From contig JAJFKO010000071.1 of the NCBI GenBank assembly GCA_021773175.1, positions 124,001-188,000 on the forward strand: a stretch of 64,000 nt of DNA, given 5' to 3'. This document shows, piece by piece, positions 27,480 to 36,857 of the stretch (positions are counted from its first letter, which is position 1; each line of letters begins with the position of its first letter). The translations under genes were made by a program, and so were the position numbers. Origin of the DNA: Gammaproteobacteria bacterium (lineage in GTDB: Bacteria; Pseudomonadota; Gammaproteobacteria; JAJFKO01). Below the pieces are notes generated by a model. The model had not been told where the DNA came from, made no database searches, and was given only the letters and a program-made list of their open reading frames with translations.

Positions 27480-28313
27480 TTACGCAGCTGGGGCAGCTAT
27501 GGCAGCTAGCTTACCAATAACAGGTAAAGGCTTCTCACCGATGAGTACACCTTTCATCACATCCGCGGACGTTTCAGCAACATAACCCGTCGCAGGAGCA
27601 ACAACAAGCTTACCAGTATATTTAGCCAATAACTGCAATACATAAGCACCAAGAGGATTACTTAGTGCCACTTCTGCCGAGCCGCCAGATAAGTAATCCG
27701 CGATAGCATGAACAGCTATCGGCACACCCATTTCTGTTAAATCTTGGGCTACTTTTTCGGCAGTTACTCGAATCGCTTTAGGATCGACACTTGCACCAAG
27801 ACTGTTAGCAAAAGCGAGAATACTACTTTCTAATGAAGACTTCGCAGCGCTACAGAATGATTTTCCCGTAGCGGCTACTGATGATTCGCCATCCGCTACT
27901 TTGCTATGTTGAAGACGTTGTTGAGCATGATATTCAAATGTGAAAGCATCACTACCAGCGTTAAAACCCGCTGTAGCAGCTTTCTCTAATGCACCTTTGG
28001 CAACACTCGCGATATGAGCGGTATCCACCACGACATTAACTGAACTTGCAATAACTTGTAAGGCTGCGGTTAATTCAGGACCAAGAGCTTTCTTACCTAA
28101 ATCAATGACTTGCCTGAGAGCGGTCTTTTTAACTGTGCCCAAACCATCACCACCAGAAGCTTTACTTACGGCTTGCTCAAGCAAAGTCCCACCCATGCTT
28201 TGTAAAAACTGAGCTGCTGCTTTTTTCTTTTTATGAGGTTTTTGGCCTGGATGTTGGACACCAAATCGCTCATCTTTTTTAACGGAATGAGCTTGTCTTG
28301 TACTTACTACCAT
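27480..28313 (-). CDS. Unknown 277-aa Ala-rich protein with basic N terminus
   Basis: I do not recognise this protein. Residues 20-33 are very basic (GQKPHKKKKAAAQ), and the rest is Ala/Ser/Val-rich with likely amphipathic helices. No cysteine- or histidine-rich motif or signal peptide is seen. A near-consensus promoter and a strong ribosome site (AGAGGGA, about 7 bases before ATG) suggest high expression. The basic stretch could bind nucleic acid or act as a nuclear-import-like signal if exported; both are guesses. The neighbouring 199-aa gene may be related in function. Confidence 0.65.
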   Translation of the reverse strand: MVVSTRQAHSVKKDERFGVQHPGQKPHKKKKAAAQFLQSMGGTLLEQAVSKASGGDGLGTVKKTALRQVIDLGKKALGPELTAALQVIASSVNVVVDTAHIASVAKGALEKAATAGFNAGSDAFTFEYHAQQRLQHSKVADGESSVAATGKSFCSAAKSSLESSILAFANSLGASVDPKAIRVTAEKVAQDLTEMGVPIAVHAIADYLSGGSAEVALSNPLGAYVLQLLAKYTGKLVVAPATGYVAETSADVMKGVLIGEKPLPVIGKLAAIAAPAA

Positions 28314-28355
28314 AATTGATTCCCTCTACTTCTGCGGGTGGTATAAACTTGAGCC

Positions 28356-28383
28356 ATTATAGCATAAAAAATAAACAGGTCAA
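28356..28383 (-). promoter_or_regulatory. Strong sigma-70 promoter of the 277-aa protein
   Basis: On the minus strand, TTGACC (28383-28378) is followed by a 16-base spacer and a perfect TATAAT (28361-28356). TGC directly precedes it (extended -10). This is the best promoter match I find in the window. Confidence 0.75.
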
Positions 28384-28510
28384 TCATTATCCGTTCGCTC
28401 ATATTCATTGAACCCATACTCTAAATACTTTATCCTTGCTGACTAATTAAATGACAAAGATCCGTCATTTTGCTGGGTGTAGATAATAATTTAAAGAATT
28501 CTAAAATTTG

Positions 28511-29989
28511 ATGAAAATAATCACCAAGTGGTGCGTCGTGTGCTGCTGTGTGCTGGCTATAACTTGCTGTTATGCAGGAAGTTATGGTGATGTAGCCGCG
28601 CCACCAATACAACATACGTATACATTAACACTGCGACAAGCTATTGCACTTGCCTTGCATCGCAATCTTGATGTTCGCAGTGGTTATATTCAACGTATCT
28701 CTGACAAATACCAATTAGCCGAAGCTTATTGGGATTTCACCCCTAAATACACACTAGAAGGTCAAACAAGCTATACCCAAGCTACCGCTGCCGGCGCTAA
28801 ATCCAGAAGCATGCAATATAGTTTGACGCCTGAAGTATCATTGAAAACTGTCTATGGCACTCGTTACACCATTACAGCGAACAACCCATATAATTATAAT
28901 ACCTCTCTACCTTATAGCTATAATCCCGGTTGGTCATTTAAAGTTGTACAACCTTTACTAAGAGGGTTTGGTCGCGAAGTTGCTGAAGCACCACTTAACC
29001 AAGCCATTATCACAGAAAAGACCACTCGACTTACTTTGAAAAACACGCTCATTAGCACCGTCACCCAAGTTATCACTGACTTTCACCAAGTAATGCTTGA
29101 TCAACGCAGCTTAGCCATTCAAGAAATTGCAGTAAAAAATGATTTAGCCACTATTAAAGAATTTAAAGAAGAGATTAAAGCCGGTAAAAAAGCACCCGCA
29201 TCACTAAATGATGTTCAAACAACATTTTATCAAGATAAAATTGCTGAAGTTAACCAGCGCAACTCCTTGGAGCAGGACAAGCAAAATTTGCTGATTGTCT
29301 TAGGGCTTAGTCCTTTTACGCATGTAAATGTTACTGACCCTTTAAATTATCGTGGTGAAAAAATTCCAAGTGTCCATCACAGCCTTGAAGTTGCCATGCA
29401 TAATAATGTGCAATTACAAACTGACTTATTGTCGCTTGCTGCAGATCGCATTTCTTTGCTTACTTCTGAAGATGATGCACGTTGGCAATTAGATTTAACG
29501 GGAACTGCTGCATTTGGTGGAGGTTCAGGGCCAGGAATTAATTCAGGGTTTCGTAGCTTGTATAATGGTAAAAACCAGTCACAAAGCGTTATGTTGAATC
29601 TTAATATTCCGATTGACCGTGTTGATCTGAAAGCCGCTATTGTTGAGTCACGCTCCGCACTAGCACAACAACAAATCGCAGTATTACAAGAGAAATGGCA
29701 AATACAAACCAATGTCATGAATTTTTTGCGCCAATTACATACTGACTTAGAAAATATAAAACTGGCAATTTTACGGCGTAAGTATGCCTATCAAAGTTAC
29801 CAAGTTACCCGCAAAGAGATTGCGGTTGGACGCAGCTCAACATTCGAGTTAACATCGAAATCATTAAATTTAACAGACTCTGCACAAGCCGTCGTTTCTG
29901 CTAAAATCACATATCTAGATAACTTTGCAAATTTTGATCAAGAACTAGGTATTACTTTACAACGCTGGAATCTGCATGTTGTCTTATAA
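28511..29989 (+). CDS. TolC-family outer-membrane efflux protein
   Basis: This 492-residue outer-membrane channel has an N-terminal signal peptide (Cys-rich hydrophobic stretch, ending CCYAG) and two OEP domains with long helices. The pattern LTLRQAIALALHRNLDVRSGY at the start is typical of TolC-like proteins. They form the exit duct for pumps and the MacAB-type system. A TTG at 28508 is in frame just before the ATG, which I prefer. The three following genes (adaptor, ATPase, permease) run in the same direction with short gaps, so this is a complete tripartite pump operon. Confidence 0.85.
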   Translation: MKIITKWCVVCCCVLAITCCYAGSYGDVAAPPIQHTYTLTLRQAIALALHRNLDVRSGYIQRISDKYQLAEAYWDFTPKYTLEGQTSYTQATAAGAKSRSMQYSLTPEVSLKTVYGTRYTITANNPYNYNTSLPYSYNPGWSFKVVQPLLRGFGREVAEAPLNQAIITEKTTRLTLKNTLISTVTQVITDFHQVMLDQRSLAIQEIAVKNDLATIKEFKEEIKAGKKAPASLNDVQTTFYQDKIAEVNQRNSLEQDKQNLLIVLGLSPFTHVNVTDPLNYRGEKIPSVHHSLEVAMHNNVQLQTDLLSLAADRISLLTSEDDARWQLDLTGTAAFGGGSGPGINSGFRSLYNGKNQSQSVMLNLNIPIDRVDLKAAIVESRSALAQQQIAVLQEKWQIQTNVMNFLRQLHTDLENIKLAILRRKYAYQSYQVTRKEIAVGRSSTFELTSKSLNLTDSAQAVVSAKITYLDNFANFDQELGITLQRWNLHVVL

Positions 29990-30022
29990 GAAAAACACAT
30001 AGGGCGAAAGGAATTAAAAATT

Positions 30023-31201
30023 ATGGAACTGCGTAGGCGTTATTTAAGTTATTTCATCATATTCACCCTCATGATTATTAATATTACAGCTTGTGGTAAT
30101 GATACTTCGCAACAACAACACCAAGAAAAAACCAAAACAATTACAGTAAAACGACAAGACTATAATGCCCCTCTTTTTTTCAATGGTATTATTAAACCCA
30201 TTAACATTGATAATGTCAGTAGCCCTGTCCAAGGTGTTGTCACAAAAATGAGTTTTGCTTACGGAGAATTTGTCACAAAAGATCAAAAACTATTAACCAT
30301 TAAATCTGAAGCTTTAGAAAAGAAATATCAAACCGCATTAACTGGATATATTAAAAAGAAAGAAAGTTTCTATAATTTACAACAAAAGTTTGAAGCAACA
30401 TTGGGTTTAAAGAAAGAAGGTATTGTGTCTGATAACGAATACCGTACGGCACTATCAAGCTATAATGATGCTTATTTAGGTTATATTCAGGCACGCTATA
30501 AATTACGAAGTTTACTAGAGAAACTTCAAATTAATCCAAGAAATATCTTTAAATTAACGATCGAGAATCGTAGTGAGATGGGCAAAATTTTACGCAAAAG
30601 TACTAATGAGATTACGATTAAAGCACCGGGAACAGGTATTGCATTACGACCTATTACTATAGGTAGTAGTTCTGATTCGGATAAAAGCTCTAATGTAATG
30701 TTAGGACAAGCAGTTAAACGGAGAGCTACCCTATTGAGTATTGGTGATACTAGTGGCTTAACAATCAAAGTTAAAATCGATGAAATCAATATCCTATCAA
30801 TTATTAAAGGCCAAAAAGTTACGGTGACCGGTGTTGGTTTTCCTGGCATTACCTTACATGGCTATGTATCAGAAGTTAGCAACCAAGCAAGTCAAAGCCA
30901 AAGTGGAGGGCTACCAACTTTTCCTATCACCATTATCATTCCAAAAATCACTCCCAGAGAACAACAAGTCATTAATATTGGTATGAGCGCACAAGTCAAA
31001 ATGTTAATTGATAAGGGTCAGGCGATTATTATTCCTTTAAAAGCGGTTACTCAAAAGAATCAAATGAATTTCGTGACGATTGTTAATCCTAAAACCGGTA
31101 ACAAGAAACAAGTTATGGTACAAACGGGAAGTACGACAGAAAATGGCGTCGTCATTACCAATGGTTTAAAAGCGGGAGAAAAAATTCTTGTCCGTTATTA
31201 A
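30023..31201 (+). CDS. MacA-like periplasmic adaptor lipoprotein
   Basis: This 392-residue membrane-fusion protein has a lipoprotein signal (NITACG, lipidated Cys24) and HlyD/RND-type adaptor layout: an N-terminal lipoyl half, a long helical hairpin (about 80-170), then the second lipoyl half and beta-barrel (GVVTKMSFAYGEF and, later, GTGIALRPI). It connects the MacB pump to the outer-membrane channel. A ribosome site AAAGGA stands about 10 bases before the ATG. The end overlaps the ATPase gene by 14 bases. Confidence 0.85.
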   Translation: MELRRRYLSYFIIFTLMIINITACGNDTSQQQHQEKTKTITVKRQDYNAPLFFNGIIKPINIDNVSSPVQGVVTKMSFAYGEFVTKDQKLLTIKSEALEKKYQTALTGYIKKKESFYNLQQKFEATLGLKKEGIVSDNEYRTALSSYNDAYLGYIQARYKLRSLLEKLQINPRNIFKLTIENRSEMGKILRKSTNEITIKAPGTGIALRPITIGSSSDSDKSSNVMLGQAVKRRATLLSIGDTSGLTIKVKIDEINILSIIKGQKVTVTGVGFPGITLHGYVSEVSNQASQSQSGGLPTFPITIIIPKITPREQQVINIGMSAQVKMLIDKGQAIIIPLKAVTQKNQMNFVTIVNPKTGNKKQVMVQTGSTTENGVVITNGLKAGEKILVRY

Positions 31202-31874
31202 GTTAGATAAAATTCGCAAAAGCTATTTTCCTGGAGACATGGAGTTTCAAGTTTTAAAAGGCCTTGATATTGATATTAAGGAAGGCGAAATGGTTGCCAT
31301 CATGGGCCCCTCCGGATCTGGTAAAACAACATTAATGAATATACTGGGTTTATTAGATCGACCAACTGATGGTAGATATTATTTATCAACTCGTGAAATC
31401 TCCACTCTTGATGATGATGAGTTAGCTTCTGTGCGCGGTCGTATGATTGGCTTTGTATTTCAATCCTTCTACTTATTATCAAAATTAAACGCCCTACAAA
31501 ATGTAATGTTACCTTTACGTTATCAATCAACACCGTTGAATGAAGCCAAAGAACGCGCATTAAAAATGCTAGACCGCGTTGGGATGGGTGAACATACAAC
31601 ACATAAACCTACAGAATTATCGGGCGGACAACAACAACGTGTTGCTATTGCCCGAGCCTTAGTAACAAAGCCAAGTGTAATTTTAGCTGATGAGCCAACC
31701 GGTGCTCTTGACACCAAAACCGGTAAAGAAATTATGGACCTGTTTTTAGAACTAAATCGAGATGAAGGTAAAACCGTTGTGATTATTACACATGATCCTC
31801 GAATTGGCGCGCAATGCAAACGCATCATTCACATTGAAGATGGTGAGATTCTAAAAATAGAATATAACAAATAA
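31188..31874 (+). CDS. MacB-type ABC ATPase
   Basis: This 228-residue ATPase of the LolD/MacB type has Walker A GPSGSGKTT, signature LSGGQQQRVAIARAL, Walker B VILADEPTGALD and an H-loop (ITHDPRI). It energises the permease encoded 12 bases downstream; in E. coli MacB both parts are one chain. The start is TTG at 31188, inside the adaptor gene, which gives MSVIKLDKIRKSY, the natural beginning of the domain. Confidence 0.85.
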   Translation: MSVIKLDKIRKSYFPGDMEFQVLKGLDIDIKEGEMVAIMGPSGSGKTTLMNILGLLDRPTDGRYYLSTREISTLDDDELASVRGRMIGFVFQSFYLLSKLNALQNVMLPLRYQSTPLNEAKERALKMLDRVGMGEHTTHKPTELSGGQQQRVAIARALVTKPSVILADEPTGALDTKTGKEIMDLFLELNRDEGKTVVIITHDPRIGAQCKRIIHIEDGEILKIEYNK

Positions 31875-31885
31875 GGCAGAAAATC

Positions 31886-33073
31886 GTGGACATTGTTCAG
31901 CAACTAAAAGAAGCCTTTGGCAATTTAACTGCAGCAAAACTAAGAACGCTACTTGCGATTCTCGGTATTCTTATTGGTGTTGCATCGGTTGTTGCCATGG
32001 TGACCTGCGGCGAGATGGCAACGCAAAAAGCCTTAGATCAATTTAAAACTCTTGGTACCAATTTAATGTCTGCAACATTCTATTCATCCAGTGGAGCAAC
32101 AACAGATGCAAACAAATTTACATTAAAAGATGCTTACAATTTAAAACAAGAAATCCCAAGTATTAAATTACTTGCACCATACACAACAACATTTTCAGCT
32201 ATTAACTATCAAGGCAAGAAAGTTAATGGCAGTACTATTGGCGCCACGGAAAATTTACAAAAAATTCTCCACCTCCATATTCTTCAAGGCCGTTTTATTT
32301 CTAACTTAGATAACTATGAACCTTATGCGGTTATTGGAGCTAATGTATATAAAACCATTCAAAAAACTGGTGTTACGGATGCTGTTGGTAAACAAATACA
32401 AGTGGGAAGTACCATCTTTACGATTATTGGTGTCGCCAAACCCTGGCCTGAAAGTCAATTTTTCAATCAGAGTATTAATAATTCAGTTATTGTCCCCATA
32501 AAAACCAGCTTTGTGTTAAGCAAATATACCAGTATCAATAATATGGTTATGGCCATGGAAAAAAATTATGATATCGACAAAGCTACCACAAAGATAAAAA
32601 GCTATATTCAAAAAAGTAGAAAAGGCGCTCAAGCTTATGTGCGAAGTGCTAAAAAACTCATTGCTAGCATGGAAAGTCAGAATGAAATATATACTTTATT
32701 ATTAGGACTGATTGGTGGTATTTCGTTGCTTGTCGGTGGTATTGGTGTCATGAACATCATGTTAGTATCGGTGTCTGAACGCCGCAAAGAAATTGGCATT
32801 CGCATGGCAATTGGTGCTCGTCGCCGCGATATTCAATTATTATTTATTACTGAAGCCATGATTCTAGCGCTGTTCGGAGGCACGATGGGGGTTATTATTG
32901 GCATTGGTACAGCGCTAGCTATTGCCTATTTTGCCAATTGGGATTTCCACATATTCTGGTTACCACCTTTTATTGGTTTTGCAGTATCTGCCGCAACCGG
33001 GATATTCTTTGGTTTCTACCCTGCGTATCGCGCGTCGCAGTTAGATCCAATACAAACATTACGTTCAGATTAA
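31886..33073 (+). CDS. MacB-type ABC permease
   Basis: This 395-residue membrane protein has one N-terminal helix (TLLAILGILIGVASVVAMV), a large periplasmic domain (MacB_PCD, about 45-270) and three C-terminal helices with the FtsX signature. The motif RRKEIGIRMAIGARRRDI lies in the loop between them. It transmits ATPase movement across the membrane to export peptides, lipids or drugs together with the adaptor and TolC-like channel. It starts at GTG with AAGGCAG upstream. The gene for HemJ follows 24 bases after the stop and may share the transcript. Confidence 0.88.
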   Translation: MDIVQQLKEAFGNLTAAKLRTLLAILGILIGVASVVAMVTCGEMATQKALDQFKTLGTNLMSATFYSSSGATTDANKFTLKDAYNLKQEIPSIKLLAPYTTTFSAINYQGKKVNGSTIGATENLQKILHLHILQGRFISNLDNYEPYAVIGANVYKTIQKTGVTDAVGKQIQVGSTIFTIIGVAKPWPESQFFNQSINNSVIVPIKTSFVLSKYTSINNMVMAMEKNYDIDKATTKIKSYIQKSRKGAQAYVRSAKKLIASMESQNEIYTLLLGLIGGISLLVGGIGVMNIMLVSVSERRKEIGIRMAIGARRRDIQLLFITEAMILALFGGTMGVIIGIGTALAIAYFANWDFHIFWLPPFIGFAVSAATGIFFGFYPAYRASQLDPIQTLRSD

Positions 33074-33097
33074 AACTATGAAATTGAGGAAATAACT

Positions 33098-33523
33098 ATG
33101 CTGTGGGTAAAAGCATTTCATGTCATCTTTGTGGTTTGTTGGTTCGCTGGTATTTTCTATTTGCCTAGACTGTTTGTTTATCATGCTATGAGCGATGACG
33201 AGATCAGTAATCAACGTTTTAAAATCATGGAGCGTAAACTTTATTACGGCATCATGACCCCAAGTGCAGTTCTAGCGATTATATTTGGAATCTGGTTATT
33301 ATATTTTAATGTTAGTTACTACATGCAAGCAGGCTGGATGCACATCAAGCTTGCATTGGTTTTACTCTTAATTATTTATCATTTTATGTGCGGCAAGTAC
33401 CTAAAGGATTTTAAACGTGACAGAAATAAACATAGCCATAAATTCTATCGCTGGTTTAATGAAGTTCCTGTTGTGATCTTAGTTGCGGTTATTATATTAG
33501 TGATCGTGCAACCTGTGTTTTAG
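33098..33523 (+). CDS. hemJ: HemJ-type protoporphyrinogen IX oxidase
   Basis: This 141-residue integral membrane protein of the UPF0093/HemJ family replaces HemG or HemY in oxidising protoporphyrinogen IX to protoporphyrin IX. Four hydrophobic segments are visible. The first carries the conserved His in VKAFHVIFVVCWFAG, and a later segment has GWMHIKLALVLLLIIYH with the conserved Lys. The family length is about 140-150 aa. A GAGGA ribosome site is present. The hemL gene is also in the window but 2 kb away. Confidence 0.88.
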   Translation: MLWVKAFHVIFVVCWFAGIFYLPRLFVYHAMSDDEISNQRFKIMERKLYYGIMTPSAVLAIIFGIWLLYFNVSYYMQAGWMHIKLALVLLLIIYHFMCGKYLKDFKRDRNKHSHKFYRWFNEVPVVILVAVIILVIVQPVF

Positions 33524-33534
33524 ATTTCAAATCC

Positions 33535-33565
33535 GACTATTTTGAAGTCTGACTTCAAAATAGTC
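33535..33565. terminator. Perfect inverted repeat between convergent hemJ and rubredoxin genes
   Basis: GACTATTTTGAAGTC and its exact complement are separated by one base, forming a 15-bp palindrome (a 13-bp stem with a five-base loop when folded). It sits 12 bases after the hemJ stop. Neither flank has a strong T run, so it may be a bidirectional terminator or an RNA-stabilising hairpin. Confidence 0.5.
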
Positions 33566-33620
33566 AGAAAAATAAAAAGATAATACCTGAAAAAATCACA
33601 TAGCTGATGTCAGCAGGTTG

Positions 33621-33794
33621 CTATACCTCAACCATTTCAAAATCAATTTTAGTCGCGCCACAATCTGGACACACCCACGTTAAAGGAACATTTTCCCAAC
33701 GCGTACCAGCATCAATACCTTCTTCTGGCCAGCCTTGTTCTTCATCATAGATTAATCCACATAACAAACACATGTAACGCTTAAAATCAGGCAT
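33621..33794 (-). CDS. Rubredoxin
   Basis: This is a complete 57-residue rubredoxin. Its one-electron iron site is formed by four cysteines (CLLCG near residues 9-13 and CPDCG near 42-46), with the usual [15 protein letters not shown] segment between them. GAGGAG about 10 bases upstream supports the ATG at 33794, which starts one base after the uridine-phosphorylase gene's stop (33796). The two are therefore in one transcript. Rubredoxins pass electrons to oxygenases and to oxygen- or peroxide-reducing enzymes; the partner here is unknown. Confidence 0.9.
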   Translation of the reverse strand: MPDFKRYMCLLCGLIYDEEQGWPEEGIDAGTRWENVPLTWVCPDCGATKIDFEMVEV

Positions 33795-33795
33795 A

Positions 33796-34632
33796 CTAAA
33801 ATAACTCCTCTTTCGCTAATTCTTTAATGGTATTAATGGCAACATTAACGCCTTGTGCTTCAACATCTGCAATCACATCACTATTGGCAAAATCATCGGT
33901 TTCACCAACGATCGATAATACGGCACCACTTAAAACGCGATGTTGAATGCCTTCGCCTTGTTGCGCTAGTTCATAATTAAATATACTTGATAAAACAAAT
34001 AGAATCGATGTTTCCATTTCTGATGCAAGCACACCTGCTCTACGCATAATATTCATATAATTTTCTTGCTCACCCGACATGGGTCCTTTAGCAAATTCAC
34101 GTCCATACAGCGACGCTTTACAATGCACGATACCAATGTGGGTCTTATCTGCGAGCTTTAAGCTTGCAGCAGCTTGCTTCGCGGCTAATACCATTTCTAA
34201 TGATGCTAAGGCTGGAAATTCAACAGGCACATAGCAACGGCTAGCATCTTCATCGCGCACTGCGCTACTCGCAATAACAATATCACCAGGATGAACACTC
34301 TGCGGTTGTAAGGTTCCTGCCGTACCCACTCGCAAAAATCTTTTCACACCGAGTCGAAATAATTCATTGAGAATAATATCAATACTGCCTGAGCCCATAC
34401 CGCTAGAGATACTCGCCACATCAATTTTATGCTTACCAACTTGTAGCTGCCCTAAATAGAGATTGTGGGAACGCGGATGCGGCTTGACCTCGAGATTAGT
34501 AAACTGCTCAGCAATCTGCTTAGCCCGACCATCCGACCCCGGTAACAGCACATAACGACCTAAGCCATTATTACCAGCTAAATCAGCAGCAGTTGCATTC
34601 AGATGCACGGGTTTGAATTCTTTGTCAGCCAT
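33796..34632 (-). CDS. Nucleoside phosphorylase (uridine-phosphorylase type)
   Basis: This 278-residue enzyme of the PNP/UDP family cleaves a nucleoside with phosphate to base and ribose-1-phosphate. Its [24 protein letters not shown] and [18 protein letters not shown] stretches resemble the Udp phosphate and ribose sites, and a Glu-Met-Glu (ASEMETS) follows near residue 200. An ATG at 34689 is in frame, but I prefer 34632, which gives the family-like [12 protein letters not shown] start. Purine specificity cannot be ruled out. Rubredoxin follows directly. Confidence 0.85.
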   Translation of the reverse strand: MADKEFKPVHLNATAADLAGNNGLGRYVLLPGSDGRAKQIAEQFTNLEVKPHPRSHNLYLGQLQVGKHKIDVASISSGMGSGSIDIILNELFRLGVKRFLRVGTAGTLQPQSVHPGDIVIASSAVRDEDASRCYVPVEFPALASLEMVLAAKQAAASLKLADKTHIGIVHCKASLYGREFAKGPMSGEQENYMNIMRRAGVLASEMETSILFVLSSIFNYELAQQGEGIQHRVLSGAVLSIVGETDDFANSDVIADVEAQGVNVAINTIKELAKEELF

Positions 34633-34819
34633 AAATCGATGCTCGATATTGATAAATATGAATTTGCGCGCAATTGTACACGTTTTCACCTGTAATTTGT
34701 ATGCTTAAATCAGTGCGCTTCAAATTCCAAGAATCAATGAAAGTTAATTTTTGATTGTTTTTTGCACACAAGAGTGATATGTTAACGAAAATTTATGATC
34801 ACCCTAGGAAATTAACTCA

Positions 34820-35395
34820 ATGAAAACTCTATATGCTGTCAGCAAACCCGTAAAAATGACTTATGCTGGAAGATTAGGCCTTTATAAGGCTGGTATCTAT
34901 AAGCCACAAACCGGTCAACGCGCTGTAAATACTTTATTAGCTACGCCAGAAATCGCCGTTTTTGAAACCGAAGCAAAAGCGAAGGCATTTGCTAGAATGC
35001 AAGCAGTTCAGAAGCCATTTTCTAAGATGAATATAACCGCACCAACTAATGATATTAACAGTGGAGAAGGCAAAAGAGAGTCTGCACGGGTAAATCTACA
35101 TGCTCCTTTGGTTTGCGAAATACTAGTTGATGTTGATGATTTTAGTTTACCTGCAGAAAGCCAAAATAAAGAAGTTTTTTTCTTAATGGGTGGTTTTGCG
35201 AATGAAGTGTGTAATGACTTTTTATTTCCCGAAAGAGACACACGGCCACGGCCTGTTACATTGCTATATCATACCATCGAGGCTGCACAAATTCGCCAAT
35301 GTATCGCCGTCACAGATATGTTTAATCGACGAGATACTTCCGTAGCAGATTTAAGACTGCAACAGCGTAGTGAAATTAAATGTTCTGTGATGTAA
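34820..35395 (+). CDS. Unknown 191-aa protein ending in a CaaX-type motif
   Basis: I do not recognise this protein. It is soluble and mixed alpha/beta with no signal peptide. The striking feature is the C terminus, KCSVM, a fit to the eukaryotic CaaX box (Cys, aliphatic/small, aliphatic, Met) recognised by protein farnesyltransferase. Bacteria lack that enzyme, but several secreted effectors of intracellular bacteria use a CaaX box to be prenylated in host cells. The candidate would need a secretion route, which is not shown here. AGGA about 10 bases before the ATG at 34820 supports the start. Confidence 0.7.
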   Translation: MKTLYAVSKPVKMTYAGRLGLYKAGIYKPQTGQRAVNTLLATPEIAVFETEAKAKAFARMQAVQKPFSKMNITAPTNDINSGEGKRESARVNLHAPLVCEILVDVDDFSLPAESQNKEVFFLMGGFANEVCNDFLFPERDTRPRPVTLLYHTIEAAQIRQCIAVTDMFNRRDTSVADLRLQQRSEIKCSVM

Positions 35396-35403
35396 TTTCA
35401 GGG

Positions 35404-35409
35404 TATAAT
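35404..35409 (+). promoter_or_regulatory. -10 element for hemL
   Basis: A perfect TATAAT lies 46 bases before the hemL ATG. The -35 region at the usual distance (TGTTCT) is poor. A strong GCGGAGG ribosome site follows. Confidence 0.45.
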
Positions 35410-35455
35410 CTCCGCTAATTCCTATTTACCACAATAGCAATAGCGGAGGATTCCC

Positions 35456-36739
35456 ATGACAGATTCAGCAAGTCTTTATCAACGTGCGCAACAAGTTATT
35501 CCTGGCGGCGTTAATTCACCAGTACGTTCATTTAATAGTGTTGCTAGTGATCCGTTATTTTTTGCCAAAGGTGAAGGCGCTTATCTTACCGATGTTAGTG
35601 GTAAAAAATATATTGATTATGTTGGTTCATGGGGTCCTTTAATTCTCGGTCATAATCATCCTGCTATTATCGAAGCCGTACAAAAAGCGGTTAGCAATGG
35701 TTTGAGTTTTGGTGCTTGTACAGAATCAGAAGTACAGCTCGCCGAAAAAGTTTGTGACATCATTCCTTCAATTGAACAAGTGCGCATGGTGAGTTCCGGA
35801 ACCGAAGCCACCATGACAGCAATACGGATCGCGCGCGGTTATACTAACAGAGATTACATTATTAAGTTTAACGGTTGCTATCACGGTCACAGTGATGGCT
35901 TACTCGTGAAAGCTGGTTCTGGTGTTTTAACATTAGGTTTACCAAGTTCTGCCGGTGTACCCCAGGATGTTGTGAAATACACATTAACCGCTGATTACAA
36001 TAACCTCGATGAAGTAAAACAATTATTCGCGAAATACAAAGATAATATTGCCGCCATTATTATTGAACCTGTTGCTGGTAACATGGGATGTATATTACCG
36101 CAAAATGGATTCTTACAATCATTGCGTGACATCTGTGATACTGAAAAAAGTTTATTAATCTTTGATGAAGTCATGACGGGCTTTCGTCCTGGTATTCAAG
36201 GTGCGCAAGGCCATTACAATATTACACCTGATTTAACCACGTTAGGTAAAATTATTGGTGGTGGTATGCCTGTTGGCGCTATTGGCGGTAAAAAAGAAAT
36301 TATGCAACAACTTGCACCACTAGGACCTGTTTATCAAGCAGGCACGCTATCAGGCAACCCTGTGGCAATGGCAGCAGGCCTTGCCGCACTAGAAACGATT
36401 AGCCAAGCTGGTTTTTATGACAAACCTACTGCTAACACCACTAAACTGTTACAAGGCTTACAAGAAATAGCAGATAAACACAATATTCCGCTAACCTGTA
36501 ATCAGTTTGGCACAATGTTTAGTGTTTTCTTTACCAATCAACCTGAAGTTACTAATTTTGATCAAGTCATGAATTGTAATAAGGAACATTTCATTACATT
36601 CTTCCATAGTATGTTAGAACAAGGCGTCTATTTAGCACCATCAGCATTTGAAGCCGGCTTTATGTCTAGCGCTCATAGTGATACAGAAATTGCCATGACA
36701 CTTACAGCCGCGGCCAATGCAATGCAAAATTTGTGCTAA
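35456..36739 (+). CDS. hemL: Glutamate-1-semialdehyde 2,1-aminomutase
   Basis: HemL converts glutamate-1-semialdehyde to 5-aminolevulinate, the first committed haem precursor of the C5 pathway. This 427-residue PLP enzyme has the class-III aminotransferase layout: NSPVRSF near the start, the PLP-contacting [20 protein letters not shown], the aspartate in [11 protein letters not shown], and catalytic Lys265 ([13 protein letters not shown]). Length and the ending are normal. The strong ribosome site GGAGG suggests good expression. Confidence 0.96.
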   Translation: MTDSASLYQRAQQVIPGGVNSPVRSFNSVASDPLFFAKGEGAYLTDVSGKKYIDYVGSWGPLILGHNHPAIIEAVQKAVSNGLSFGACTESEVQLAEKVCDIIPSIEQVRMVSSGTEATMTAIRIARGYTNRDYIIKFNGCYHGHSDGLLVKAGSGVLTLGLPSSAGVPQDVVKYTLTADYNNLDEVKQLFAKYKDNIAAIIIEPVAGNMGCILPQNGFLQSLRDICDTEKSLLIFDEVMTGFRPGIQGAQGHYNITPDLTTLGKIIGGGMPVGAIGGKKEIMQQLAPLGPVYQAGTLSGNPVAMAAGLAALETISQAGFYDKPTANTTKLLQGLQEIADKHNIPLTCNQFGTMFSVFFTNQPEVTNFDQVMNCNKEHFITFFHSMLEQGVYLAPSAFEAGFMSSAHSDTEIAMTLTAAANAMQNLC

Positions 36740-36857
36740 TAGTGCCGATCTCGAAAACAACTTTGTAAAATCACCTTTAGACATCTAGAATGAATATGTA
36801 GGTAATATCAGGACTTACGATAATAATAATTCATTGTCTGCATAAGGAGAGCAAGCC

